Assembly: GCA_902781655.1 (NCBI GenBank)
Contig: CACZJZ010000014.1
Coordinates: 49,523 to 113,522, forward strand
Source of the DNA: an uncultured Lachnospiraceae bacterium
Lineage (GTDB): Bacteria > Bacillota > Clostridia > Lachnospirales > Lachnospiraceae
Reading direction: 5' to 3'
Length of the DNA: 64,000 bases
Each line of letters begins with the position of its first letter. Position 1 is the stretch's first letter. The position numbers were made by a program, and so were the translations under genes. Below, piece after piece: positions 16,349 to 24,561 of this stretch. Below the pieces are notes generated by a model. The model saw nothing but the letters and a program-made list of their open reading frames with translations. It made no database searches and was not told where the DNA came from.

Positions 16349-18277
16349 ATGAAAAAGCTGATGATTTATCTGAAGGACTACAGGAAGGAGAGTATTCTGG
16401 CGCCGCTGTTCAAGCTGCTGGAGGCGCTCTTCGACCTGCTGGTGCCGATCGTCGTGGCAAGGATCATCGACCGCGGCATTGCGGGAGGAAACCGGCCGCT
16501 GATTTTCCAGCTGACCGGCGTGATGATCCTCCTCGCGGGCGTGGGACTTGCCTGCAGCATCACCGCGCAGTATTTTGCCGCCAGGGCATCGGTGGGCTGT
16601 GCGACCAAAATCCGGCAGGCGCTGTTTGACCATATTCAAAGTCTGTCCTACACGGAGCTTGACACGCTGGGAACCGATACGCTGATCACCCGTCTCACGA
16701 GCGATGTGAACCAGGTGCAGACCGGCCTCAATATGGCGCTCCGGCTGCTGCTCCGCAGTCCGTTCATCGTCTTCGGTTCGATGGTGATGGCGTTCACGAT
16801 CAATGTGAAGGCCGCGCTGGTCTTCGTGGTGGCAATCCCGGTACTCTCGGTCGTGGTGTATGGCATCATGATCGCCAGCATTCCGCTCTTCCGCAAGGTG
16901 CAGAAGAAGCTCGATCAGGTGCTCGGCCTCACGCGGGAAAATCTGACCGGTGTCCGTGTCATCCGCGCGTTCTGCAAGGAACAGGACGAGGTGAAGGATT
17001 TTGATGAGAAGAACGACAGCCTCACACGGATGAATCTGTTCGTCGGCAGGCTGTCCGCGATTATGAATCCGGCCACCTATGCGCTGATCAATATCGCGAC
17101 CATCGTGCTGATCGAGGTCGGAGCTGTGCAGGTGAATCTCGGGACGATCAGCCAGGGCGATGTCGTCGCGCTCTACAACTATATGGCGCAGATGATCGTC
17201 GAGCTGATCAAGCTCGCCTCGCTCATCATCACAATCAACAAGGCACTCGCCTGCGCGGGCCGCGTTGCCGGCGTCTTCGACATTCAGCCGGGCATGGAGT
17301 ATCCGTCGGCGGAGATCTCCGCCGGCATGGAGAAGGTGGATGCGAGAGCGGCGCAGGGCAGCAGCGTGGCTGGCGTGACGATTCAGGCCGGAAACGGGAA
17401 GCGCGCGGCAGTCCGGTTTGACCACGTCTCGTTCGCCTATGCGGGTTCCGGCGCGAACAGCCTCGAGGATATCAGCTTTACCGCGGAGGAGGGGCAGACG
17501 ATCGGCATCATCGGCGGCACCGGCAGTGGAAAATCGACGCTGGTGAACCTGATTCCGAGATTCTATGACGCGACGGCCGGCGAGGTGCTCGCCTTCGGCC
17601 GGGATGTGCGCGACTATGCAAAAGGCGAGCTGGTGCGGCGGATCGGCGTGGTGCCGCAGAAGGCGCAGCTCTTTGAGGGAACCATCCGGGACAATCTGAA
17701 ATGGGGCAGAGAGGACGCGGCAGACGGCGACCTCTGGAAGGCGGTCTGCACCGCGCAGGCGGAGGATGTGGTCCGCAGCAAGGCGGGCGGACTCGACTTC
17801 CATGTGGAACAGAACGGACGCAATCTATCCGGCGGACAGAAGCAGCGGCTCACGATCGCCCGCGCGCTGGTGAAGGATCCGGATATTCTCATCCTGGACG
17901 ACTCCGCGTCCGCGCTGGATTTTGCCACAGATGCGGCGCTCCGCAGAGCCATCCGCCAGATGAGCACGGAGGCGGAGGGACGGGAGCACCCGCTCACGAC
18001 CTTTATCGTCTCGCAGCGATGCTCCAGCATCCGCTATGCGGACCAGATACTTGTTTTGAATGACGGCCGGCTGGCCGGTATCGGTACGCATGAGGAGCTG
18101 ATGAAAACCTGCCCGGTGTATGAGGAAATCTATTATTCCCAGTATCCGGAGGAGCGGCCTTCGGATTTCCAGGGGAGCCGGATACCGGACGATACGGAAA
18201 ATCGTCCCGCGGGAGACGCCGGGAGAGCCTCGAATTCCCAGGGCGGCGCAAACGATAAGGAGGGACTGGAGGCATGA
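16349..18277 (+). CDS. Heterodimeric ABC exporter subunit with degenerate ATPase site
   Basis: Multidrug/lipid-type exporter half (membrane domain plus ATPase), 642 residues, start ATG 16349 after AGAAAGGA. Six membrane segments fill residues 15-305. The ATPase domain has Walker A GGTGSGKST, signature NLSGGQKQRL and Walker B ILILDDSASALD. The catalytic Glu after Walker B is Asp here, and the switch His is replaced by Gln (FIVSQRCSSI). These are the known hallmarks of the degenerate half of heterodimeric exporters such as TM287/288 or BmrCD. About 55 extra residues between membrane domain and ATPase and a polar tail are unusual. It overlaps its partner by ATGA. Substrate unknown. Confidence 0.92.
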   Translation: MKKLMIYLKDYRKESILAPLFKLLEALFDLLVPIVVARIIDRGIAGGNRPLIFQLTGVMILLAGVGLACSITAQYFAARASVGCATKIRQALFDHIQSLSYTELDTLGTDTLITRLTSDVNQVQTGLNMALRLLLRSPFIVFGSMVMAFTINVKAALVFVVAIPVLSVVVYGIMIASIPLFRKVQKKLDQVLGLTRENLTGVRVIRAFCKEQDEVKDFDEKNDSLTRMNLFVGRLSAIMNPATYALINIATIVLIEVGAVQVNLGTISQGDVVALYNYMAQMIVELIKLASLIITINKALACAGRVAGVFDIQPGMEYPSAEISAGMEKVDARAAQGSSVAGVTIQAGNGKRAAVRFDHVSFAYAGSGANSLEDISFTAEEGQTIGIIGGTGSGKSTLVNLIPRFYDATAGEVLAFGRDVRDYAKGELVRRIGVVPQKAQLFEGTIRDNLKWGREDAADGDLWKAVCTAQAEDVVRSKAGGLDFHVEQNGRNLSGGQKQRLTIARALVKDPDILILDDSASALDFATDAALRRAIRQMSTEAEGREHPLTTFIVSQRCSSIRYADQILVLNDGRLAGIGTHEELMKTCPVYEEIYYSQYPEERPSDFQGSRIPDDTENRPAGDAGRASNSQGGANDKEGLEA

Positions 18278-20130
18278 CGATTCTGAATAAAAAGAAGAAA
18301 GAAGCCGGCATCGCAGGACAGTCCGCAGCGGGCGAAGCCGTAAAGAAGAGGAGACAGGGCAGCGCGGTGCCGGACGACATCGGCATGAAGGGAGATAATG
18401 TCAGTTCCATGGCGACCTTCCGCAAGGTGATGGTGTTCATCGGAGCCTATCGGCTTCTGCTGCTCCTCAGCGTCGTGCTGGCGGCGGTCTCGGTGATTCT
18501 GCAGCTGTATATTCCGATTCTCTTCGGCAATGCCATAGACGGCATCACCGGCAGGGGAAAGGTGAATTTTGCCTCGGTACACGGCGTGCTCGGGCGGATT
18601 CTGGTGCTGATCTTCGTCACCAGCGCGGCGACATTCCTCATGAATCTCATCAACAACCGGATGACCTTCCGGGTGGTCCAGGACATCCGCAGCCGTGCCA
18701 TCCGCCAGATTCAGGTACTGCCGCTGTCCTATCTCGACGCACACAGCACCGGGGATATCGTGAGCCGGGTCATCGCCGATGTGGACCAGTTCTCCGACGG
18801 CCTGCTGCTCGGCTTCACGCAGCTTTTCTCCGGCATCGTCACCATCGTCGTCACGCTCATCTTCATGTTCCAGAAGAGCGTGCCCATTACTCTGCTGGTG
18901 GTCGTCCTCACACCGATGAGCTTCTTTGTGGCAAAATTCATCGCGACGCATTCCTATGCGATGTTCCGCAAGCAGACAGAGACCCGCGGAGAGCAGACGG
19001 CGCTGATTGAGGAGATGATCGGGGGCCAGAAGGTCGTCAAGGCCTTCGGATACGAGAAGACCTCCTCAGACCGCTTCCGGGAGATCAACGGAAGGCTGCA
19101 GAATTACAGCGAAAAGGCGACCTTCTACTCCAGCCTGACCAACCCCGGCACCCGGTTCGTCAACTCCGTGATCTATGCTGCGGTTGCCCTCACCGGCGCG
19201 ATGCTCATTCTCCGGGGTAATCTGACAGTCGGCGGCCTCACCGTGCTGCTTGCATACGCTAACCAGTACACCAAACCGTTCAACGACATCAGCTCCGTCA
19301 TCACCGAGCTTCAGAATGCTCTCGCCTGCGCGGCGCGCGTCTTTGCCCTCATCGGGGAAAAGCCGGAGAGCGCCGATCCGGAGAAGGAGCTTCCGACCGC
19401 AGAGGGCAACGTGACGATCGACGACGTCGCCTTCAGCTATGTCAAGGACAGGGAACTCATCAAAAACTTCCATCTGAACGCAAAACCTGGCCAGAAGATC
19501 GCCATCGTCGGTCCTACCGGCTGTGGCAAAACCACCTTCATCAACCTTCTGATGCGCTTCTACGACGTCGATGAGGGCGCCATCCGCGTGGACGGCACCG
19601 ATATCCGCGACGTGTCCCGCCACTCCCTCCGCCGCAATTACGGCATGGTCCTCCAGGAGACATGGCTGAAAAACGGCACCGTCCGGGATAACATTAACAT
19701 CGGAAGACCGGATGCCACCGATGAGGAAATCATCCGGGCCGCGAGGGAAGCCCACAGCTGGGAATTCATCCGCCGTATGCCAGATGGACTCGACACTGTG
19801 CTCACCGACGACTCCCTCTCCCAGGGCCAGAAACAGCTCCTGTGCATCACCCGCGTCATGCTCTGCCTTCCGCCGATGCTCATCCTCGACGAGGCTACCA
19901 GCTCCATCGACACCCGCACCGAACTCCTCATCCAGGAAGCCTTTGACAAACTTATGAAAGGAAGAACCAGCTTCGTCGTCGCCCACCGCCTCTCCACCAT
20001 CCGCTCCGCTGACCTCATTCTCGTCATGCGCGACGGCAAAATCATTGAACAGGGCACCCACGAAACCCTCATGAAACAGAACGGCTTCTACAGCGAGCTA
20101 TATAATAGCCAATTCTCGCGAGACAGCTGA
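18274..20130 (+). CDS. Heterodimeric ABC exporter subunit with canonical catalytic residues
   Basis: Partner of the preceding subunit, 618 residues, start ATG 18274 overlapping the upstream stop. A basic N-terminal extension of about 45 residues precedes six membrane segments. The ATPase domain has Walker A GPTGCGKTT, Walker B MLILDEATSSID with catalytic Glu, and switch His in FVVAHRLSTI. Its own signature is altered to SLSQGQKQL. In the dimer that altered signature completes the degenerate site made by the partner's Walker motifs, so one competent and one non-hydrolysing site are expected. A strong terminator follows 10 nt after the stop. Confidence 0.93.
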   Translation: MTILNKKKKEAGIAGQSAAGEAVKKRRQGSAVPDDIGMKGDNVSSMATFRKVMVFIGAYRLLLLLSVVLAAVSVILQLYIPILFGNAIDGITGRGKVNFASVHGVLGRILVLIFVTSAATFLMNLINNRMTFRVVQDIRSRAIRQIQVLPLSYLDAHSTGDIVSRVIADVDQFSDGLLLGFTQLFSGIVTIVVTLIFMFQKSVPITLLVVVLTPMSFFVAKFIATHSYAMFRKQTETRGEQTALIEEMIGGQKVVKAFGYEKTSSDRFREINGRLQNYSEKATFYSSLTNPGTRFVNSVIYAAVALTGAMLILRGNLTVGGLTVLLAYANQYTKPFNDISSVITELQNALACAARVFALIGEKPESADPEKELPTAEGNVTIDDVAFSYVKDRELIKNFHLNAKPGQKIAIVGPTGCGKTTFINLLMRFYDVDEGAIRVDGTDIRDVSRHSLRRNYGMVLQETWLKNGTVRDNINIGRPDATDEEIIRAAREAHSWEFIRRMPDGLDTVLTDDSLSQGQKQLLCITRVMLCLPPMLILDEATSSIDTRTELLIQEAFDKLMKGRTSFVVAHRLSTIRSADLILVMRDGKIIEQGTHETLMKQNGFYSELYNSQFSRDS

Positions 20131-20139
20131 GCAGCGCAG

Positions 20140-20200
20140 AAAACGCCCTCCGCAAACGGGCGGCAAGCTTGCTTGCCAGACCGTATGCGGAGGGCGTTTT
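20140..20200 (+). terminator. Terminator of the ABC exporter operon
   Basis: AAAACGCCCTCCGCA (20140-20154) pairs with TGCGGAGGGCGTTTT (20186-20200), a perfect 15-bp stem ending in TTTT. An inner hairpin GGCAAGC-TT-GCTTGCC fills the loop. It is symmetrical enough to act on both strands. Confidence 0.8.
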
Positions 20201-20262
20201 CTATGGTGCGAAGCACCGCGGACGAGCAGACGCGGAGCGGCTGCGAGTACGCGCGCTGCGAA
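20198..20262. repeat. 65-bp intergenic repeat, copy 1
   Basis: Begins TTTCTATGGTGCGAAGCACC at the T-run of the terminator. It matches 20295-20359 with one substitution (C at 20227, T at 20324). It contains the small hairpin GGTGC-GAA-GCACC. A shorter 18-bp piece (TTTCTATGGTGCGAAGCA) recurs at 20277-20294 between the two copies. Confidence 0.85.
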
Positions 20263-20294
20263 GCGTGGGATGCTGTTTTCTATGGTGCGAAGCA

Positions 20295-20359
20295 TTTCTA
20301 TGGTGCGAAGCACCGCGGACGAGTAGACGCGGAGCGGCTGCGAGTACGCGCGCTGCGAA
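20295..20359. repeat. 65-bp intergenic repeat, copy 2
   Basis: Second copy, offset 97 bp from the first, ending 27 bp before the promoter of the next gene. The very high GC content and the partial third copy suggest slippage or a small mobile palindromic element rather than coding sequence. Confidence 0.85.
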
Positions 20360-20385
20360 AGAAAGTCCGGGTATGCCAAAAAACA

Positions 20386-20415
20386 TTTACATAGTCAGAA
20401 GAAATGTGGTAGACT
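20386..20415 (+). promoter_or_regulatory. Promoter for the DUF2798-like gene
   Basis: TTTACA (20386-20391), 18-bp spacer, TAGACT (20410-20415), 97 nt before the ATG at 20512. Confidence 0.55.
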
Positions 20416-20511
20416 CACACAGTTATTTCAATACAAACGGTATAAATTGGAAACGCACACTTCTTTGGGTGATAACGAACAACACGTTCTCAGCGAAAGG
20501 AGTGTCTTTTT

Positions 20512-20985
20512 ATGCCTGAAAACAAGTTTGAGAACCTGATTTTTACGATCATTATGGCGTTTCTCATGGTGTACGCGATGATCTGCTATAACATTGCCAT
20601 CAGCACCGGCGGGATGACGGACGCGGTATTCCGGATGGCGTTGGGTGAGCTGAGGATCATGTGGCCGCTGGCCATCGTTCTGGAGATGTTTGTGATGGAG
20701 AAGCCGGTGATGTTTCTGACCAGCCGCGTCGCTACGAAGGAGATGCCGTTCTTCTTCGTACTTCTGATCCGCTGCTCGCTGACAGTATGTCTGATGTGTC
20801 CGACGATGAGTCTTGCAGCAACAATGCTTTTTAAGGATTTCCATGAGGCGGGGTTCATCGGCGTGTGGCTGCAGACGGCAGCGTTAAATTTTCCGATGGC
20901 GCTTTGCTGGCAGATCTTTTTCGCCGGACCGGCTGGTAGGGGGATCTTCCGCGTTCTGTTCCGAAAGAAAACAGTCGCCTCATGA
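20512..20985 (+). CDS. DUF2798-like small integral membrane protein
   Basis: 157 residues, ATG 20512 after AAAGGAG. Four hydrophobic segments are arranged as two related halves: IMAFLMVYAMICYNIAI with WPLAIVLEMFVMEKPVMFLTSRV, then LIRCSLTVCLMCPTMSLAA with NFPMALCWQIFFAGPAGRGIFR. This two-helix unit resembles DUF2798. Function unknown. It stands alone between a repeat-rich gap and the convergent fucO gene. Confidence 0.72.
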   Translation: MPENKFENLIFTIIMAFLMVYAMICYNIAISTGGMTDAVFRMALGELRIMWPLAIVLEMFVMEKPVMFLTSRVATKEMPFFFVLLIRCSLTVCLMCPTMSLAATMLFKDFHEAGFIGVWLQTAALNFPMALCWQIFFAGPAGRGIFRVLFRKKTVAS

Positions 20986-21052
20986 CCATGAAAATTGCAT
21001 GAAGCGAATCATCCCGTCTGCGGGGAGATCCACCTGCCGCCCTGTCTCCGGA

Positions 21053-22198
21053 TTACATAAGCTTCCGGAACATTTCGACCACCTGTTCTCTGGTGGCTTC
21101 TCTCGGATTGCCCGGATAGCAGGCATCGTTCAGAGCATCAGTCGCAAGCTGCTCGAGATCCTCCTCACGGATGCGCTCGTTCTTCTCCGGAATGCCGACA
21201 TCCTTAGAGAGCTTCTTCACGGCATCGATGGCAGCATCCCTGTATTCTTCCTGGGTCATGCTGTCGACGCCCTCGACACCCATCGCTCTGGCGATCTCTC
21301 TGTACTTCGTGCCGGTATAGTCTCTGTTGAATTCCATGGAGATCGGCAGGAGCATTGCGCAGGCGACACCGTGAGGCGTGTCATAATGGGCGGACAGCGT
21401 ATGTGCCATGGAATGATCGATGCCGAGACCGACATTGGAGAAGCCCATGCCCGCGATGTACTGGGCAAGAGCCATCTTTTCGCGGCCCTCCGGCTTGTTC
21501 GCCACTGCATCCCGCAGGCTTTCAGAGATGAGCCGGATTGCCTCGATGTGGAACATATCTGTCATCTCCCATGCAGCCTTTGTCGTATAACCCTCGATCG
21601 CATGAGTCAGAGCGTCCATACCAGTGGAAGCCGTGAGTCCCTTCGGCATAGAGGACATCATGTCGGGATCAACGACAGCGACAATCGGCATATCGTGCGG
21701 ATCAACGCAGACGAACTTCCTCTGTTTCTCTACGTCAGTTATGACATAGTTGATGGTGACCTCTGCGGCGGTTCCGGCGGTTGTCGGGACGGCAATGATC
21801 GGCACACAGGGATTTTTTGTAGGAGCTACGCCCTCGAGACTTCTGACATCCTCAAACTCCGGATTTGCGATGATGATGCCGATTGCCTTGGATGTGTCCA
21901 TCGACGAACCACCGCCGATTGCCACGATTGCATCCGCTCCGGAAGCTCTGAAGGCCTCCACGCCGTGCTGTACGTTCTGAATCGTCGGATTCGGCTTGAT
22001 GTCCGAATAGATTTCATACGGGATTTCTGCCTTCTCGAGCAGAGATGTAACCTTTGCCGTCACACCGAATTTTACGAGATCCGGATCCGATGCCACAAAG
22101 ATTTTGTGGAAACCGCGGGAATGAATTTCTCCAACGATCTCCTGGATCGCTCCAAAGCCATGATAGGATGTGCCATTGAGTGAAATTCTGTTTGCCAT
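21053..22198 (-). CDS. fucO: Lactaldehyde reductase (iron-dependent alcohol dehydrogenase)
   Basis: Reduces L-lactaldehyde to 1,2-propanediol with NADH, the redox-balancing step after fucose or rhamnose breakdown. ATG at 22198 follows AAGGAGG. The 381 residues match E. coli FucO in length and along many blocks as I remember it: SGADAIVAIGGGSSMDTSKAIG, PTTAGTAAEVTINYVITD, KFVCVDPHD, TGMDALTHAIEGY and GMGFSNVGLG. Iron ligands are in DALTHAIEG (Asp/His region), DHSMAH and DTPHGVA. One change from E. coli is DHSMAHTLSAHY where FucO has VHGMAHPLGAFY. The rhamnosidase cluster nearby gives a plausible source of lactaldehyde. A large palindrome lies in the upstream region. Confidence 0.88.
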   Translation of the reverse strand: MANRISLNGTSYHGFGAIQEIVGEIHSRGFHKIFVASDPDLVKFGVTAKVTSLLEKAEIPYEIYSDIKPNPTIQNVQHGVEAFRASGADAIVAIGGGSSMDTSKAIGIIIANPEFEDVRSLEGVAPTKNPCVPIIAVPTTAGTAAEVTINYVITDVEKQRKFVCVDPHDMPIVAVVDPDMMSSMPKGLTASTGMDALTHAIEGYTTKAAWEMTDMFHIEAIRLISESLRDAVANKPEGREKMALAQYIAGMGFSNVGLGIDHSMAHTLSAHYDTPHGVACAMLLPISMEFNRDYTGTKYREIARAMGVEGVDSMTQEEYRDAAIDAVKKLSKDVGIPEKNERIREEDLEQLATDALNDACYPGNPREATREQVVEMFRKLM

Positions 22199-22372
22199 TG
22201 TTCTTCCTCCTTTTATTCCAGCCTGCGCTGCGACGGCAGCCCATGAAAGCTCCTCCCTGCGCAGAGATTGGAAGTATCCGCCTTTTTAAGAGCCATGCAT
22301 TCATCGCCGTTTGCGGCGTAACCGCCGCAGTACATCTGCAATCGCTGTCTTCAGTGTATCAGGCAGGGAACT

Positions 22373-22414
22373 GCAAAATAAGTGACACATTCATAAACAT
22401 GTCACTTATTTTGC
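22373..22414. promoter_or_regulatory. Perfect 15-bp-arm palindrome, candidate operator of fucO
   Basis: GCAAAATAAGTGACA (22373-22387) and TGTCACTTATTTTGC (22400-22414) are exact reverse complements around a 12-nt spacer. Read on the minus strand, a weak promoter TTATTT-N17-TACACT would start inside the palindrome and point at fucO. No T-run follows, so a protein-binding site is more likely than a terminator. The neighbouring TetR or AraC protein is a candidate ligand. Confidence 0.55.
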
Positions 22415-22518
22415 TTTAAAATGCGACAAATTTTCAATGTTACACTTGTGGAAAATGACCAGATGGTTGTCCCGGCTACAGCGATAGCCGGCCCATGTAT
22501 GTAGTGCCAGGCCGCAGG

Positions 22519-22545
22519 ACTCCCCTGCCGAAAGGCTGTGGGAGT
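22519..22545 (-). terminator. Hairpin downstream of the TetR gene
   Basis: ACTCCC (22519-22524) pairs with GGGAGT (22540-22545), with an inner GCC-gaaa-GGC tetraloop stem. It lies 56 bp past the stop codon of the minus-strand TetR gene. No T-run, so termination is tentative. Confidence 0.35.
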
Positions 22546-22600
22546 ATCAGGAGATCTTTATTCGATATTCGGGTGGTTATCTGAATGTTACTTTTGACTG

Positions 22601-23293
22601 TTACTCAAGAAGCCCGACTGCAGTGAAGATCCGCACGATTTTTTCCGGCATGGCTGAGATCATGAGTTTTGCAAGCTCTTCCGGACTCTTCCGCATGCCG
22701 CCGAGCACCCATCGGACGGTCATATAGATGGATGCGGAGCAGTACATCTCAAGGAGCGTTCTGGTCTCTTCATCCACGGAACTCTCGTCGTCGGACGCTG
22801 AGCCGAGTCCGGCTTCCGCGGCGGCGCGTCCCGTCCAGGTATCCACAGCCACAGGCGGGCGGCTGTCTCTGTCACGTGCATGATCCTGCCACAGCGCGAT
22901 TCTCCGGAGATAGAAGTGGTAGATCATCTGAAAATCGTGATCCCTCAGGCTGTTCTGATGGTCGCTTCGAAACGCGGCTGTGAAGAATGTCCGTTCTGCC
23001 TGGATGAACCGGAATTTCCGGATGAGGCCGTCCAGAACCGTCTGCCCCTCGCCCATCCGCGCGAAGCTCTCGGCGAGCAGTCTGTCAAAATACCAGTTGA
23101 TGAGATCGTATTTGTCCAGAAAATGCCGGTAGAACGTCTGCCGGGAGACGCCGCTCTCCCCGCAGATCTGTCTGACAGAGATGTTTTCGAGCGCGGTCGT
23201 TCCTATGCAGTTCCGCAGGGCGATTGCAAGACGCAGCTTCATGGCTTCGCTCGCGGACGAATTTGGCGGAATGCTGTTCTTCTGACTCCTCAT
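22601..23293 (-). CDS. TetR family transcriptional regulator
   Basis: I choose ATG 23293 (MRSQKNS) after GGGAG; the frame stays open to 23377 but has no ribosome site there. The N-terminal helix-turn-helix is clear: RLAIALRNCIGTTALENISV, then RQICGESGVSRQTFYRHFLDKYDLINWYF, ending near residue 75. The C-terminal ligand domain (FYLRRIALWQDH, then YCSASIYMTVRWVLGG) resembles the DhaS/TetR_C_8 type. It lies between AraC and fucO, all on the minus strand, and probably controls fucO or the glycan genes. Ligand unknown. Confidence 0.85.
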   Translation of the reverse strand: MRSQKNSIPPNSSASEAMKLRLAIALRNCIGTTALENISVRQICGESGVSRQTFYRHFLDKYDLINWYFDRLLAESFARMGEGQTVLDGLIRKFRFIQAERTFFTAAFRSDHQNSLRDHDFQMIYHFYLRRIALWQDHARDRDSRPPVAVDTWTGRAAAEAGLGSASDDESSVDEETRTLLEMYCSASIYMTVRWVLGGMRKSPEELAKLMISAMPEKIVRIFTAVGLLE

Positions 23294-23357
23294 GAGCGGT
23301 TCTCCCAGTGGTTCCGGATTCTTATAAACATCGGCGATTTGATCATTTGTATTATAT

Positions 23358-24398
23358 TTATGGGGCGATTTGAACACTCTTCCGGAATCGGTCCGGTGTG
23401 ATCCCGTACATATCTTTAAAACTGCGGATAAACTGCCGTGTATCTTTATAGCCGATCTCTTCGCAGATCTGATCCAATTTCCAGTCCTTCGTTTTCAGTA
23501 GTTCCGCGGCTTTTCGTAGTTTAAAATCTTTGACAGTCTCTGAAAAGGACCGTCCGGTGTGCTCCTGAAACATGCGGCTCAGATAGGATTCATTGTAATG
23601 GAATTCTGCAGCCAGGTCATGGAGCGTAACCGTGCGGTAGTGATTGTACATATAATTGACCATGTCGAGTATCTGCTGGTCCCTGAGAGCAATACTGTAT
23701 AGCGGCTGCATCGTGTCCATATATCGCTGAAGGATATAGGTGATGAGACTTGCTACCGTCGATTCCATGAGTTCCTTTTGATAAGGCATGGCAAGACTTT
23801 GCTGCTCGTACAGAAAGAGCAGCATACTTTCGGCGGCAGGATCCTTACCGCATTGAAAGCTGATCGGATATGCCATGGAGGGAAGATGCGGGATGCTCAT
23901 CTTTATGAAGTGGCTGAGCCGAATTTTTATAGTAAGACACAATGAGTCACCAACAGCAATGAGCTGGTGTCTCGTCGGAACCGGGATGAGAATAAAGCTT
24001 CCTTCCTGCTGAATCACCTCGTTTTCTCCGACGCGATGTATGCAACTGCCCCGCAGCACATGGGCACATTCGATAAACTCGTGTGAGTGGGGAGGTATCT
24101 CAATATAACGGAGCAGCTTATCTATCGCAACATTCATATCAGGCGGCATGAAGTCCTTCACCGTCAGGCCGGTATTTCCGTATCTCTCATGAAAAGAGGC
24201 CACGATCTGCCCCTGCTCCCGAAGAGCAGGCGGATCATTGATGGTTTCCAGAGTATGCCGGTCGGTTCCGTGCATTGTCAGGTATAAATACTGACCGTGG
24301 CGAAGCATAGTTCCTGTTCGGCGGAAGGAATCCAATCCCGCTTTCTCATAGGAATCCAACCGGGATAATTCCCGAATCAGATGATTATAGTTTGCCAC
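23358..24398 (-). CDS. AraC family transcriptional regulator of the glycan cluster
   Basis: Divergent from the esterase/symporter operon, so its likely activator. The start is GTG 24398, just after GGAGGAG; the frame is open upstream only to a TTG at 24473 that overlaps the promoter. The 346-residue protein has an N-terminal cupin-like sensor domain (IEIPPHSHEFIECAHVLRGSCIHRV cut near residue 140) and a C-terminal double helix-turn-helix. The latter shows TLHDLAAEFHYNESYLSRMFQEHTG and then LDQICEEIGYKDTRQFIRSFK ending FRKS. This is the XylS/AraC sugar-regulator form. The inducer is presumably a breakdown product of the target glycan. Confidence 0.9.
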   Translation of the reverse strand: MANYNHLIRELSRLDSYEKAGLDSFRRTGTMLRHGQYLYLTMHGTDRHTLETINDPPALREQGQIVASFHERYGNTGLTVKDFMPPDMNVAIDKLLRYIEIPPHSHEFIECAHVLRGSCIHRVGENEVIQQEGSFILIPVPTRHQLIAVGDSLCLTIKIRLSHFIKMSIPHLPSMAYPISFQCGKDPAAESMLLFLYEQQSLAMPYQKELMESTVASLITYILQRYMDTMQPLYSIALRDQQILDMVNYMYNHYRTVTLHDLAAEFHYNESYLSRMFQEHTGRSFSETVKDFKLRKAAELLKTKDWKLDQICEEIGYKDTRQFIRSFKDMYGITPDRFRKSVQIAP

Positions 24399-24443
24399 AA
24401 TACTCCTCCATTCATGCTGGGAAATTTTTCCTGTTACAAGTAA

Positions 24444-24473
24444 ATCATATCTTCCCCAAAAAGTAAAAATCAA
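24444..24473 (-). promoter_or_regulatory. Promoter of the AraC gene
   Basis: On the minus strand, TTGATT (24473-24468), an 18-bp spacer, then TATGAT (24449-24444), about 46 nt before the GTG start. Confidence 0.5.
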
Positions 24474-24522
24474 CCCATTAATAATGTAAAGTATGGGGGC
24501 ATTTTTTATTTCATGCGAAACG

Positions 24523-24528
24523 TATAAT
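24523..24528 (+). promoter_or_regulatory. -10 element of the glycan operon
   Basis: Perfect TATAAT at 24523-24528, 34 nt before the ATG at 24562. The -35 region at the expected distance (ATTTTT) is poor, as expected for an activator-dependent promoter facing an AraC gene. Confidence 0.55.
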
Positions 24529-24561
24529 AAATTTCAGAAAAGCAGAGAGAGGACTTTGAAC

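Larger units (their letters stand above)
22199..22600. other. Long regulatory gap upstream of fucO
   Basis: About 400 bp without a convincing gene. From fucO outward it holds the hairpin TGCGGCG/CGCCGCA (22312-22329), the 15-bp-arm palindrome at 22373-22414, the hairpin CCGGCTA/TAGCCGG (22472-22491) and the hairpin at 22519-22545. A 79-codon frame on the plus strand is antisense to the fucO leader and has no ribosome site. Confidence 0.5.

Noticed and set aside
20198-20359. Insertion sequence or attachment site
   Set aside because: No transposase, no terminal inverted repeats or target duplication; the copies are direct repeats beside a terminator.
22180-22419. 79-codon plus-strand gene upstream of fucO
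   Set aside because: No ribosome site, antisense to the fucO start and running into the operator-like palindrome.
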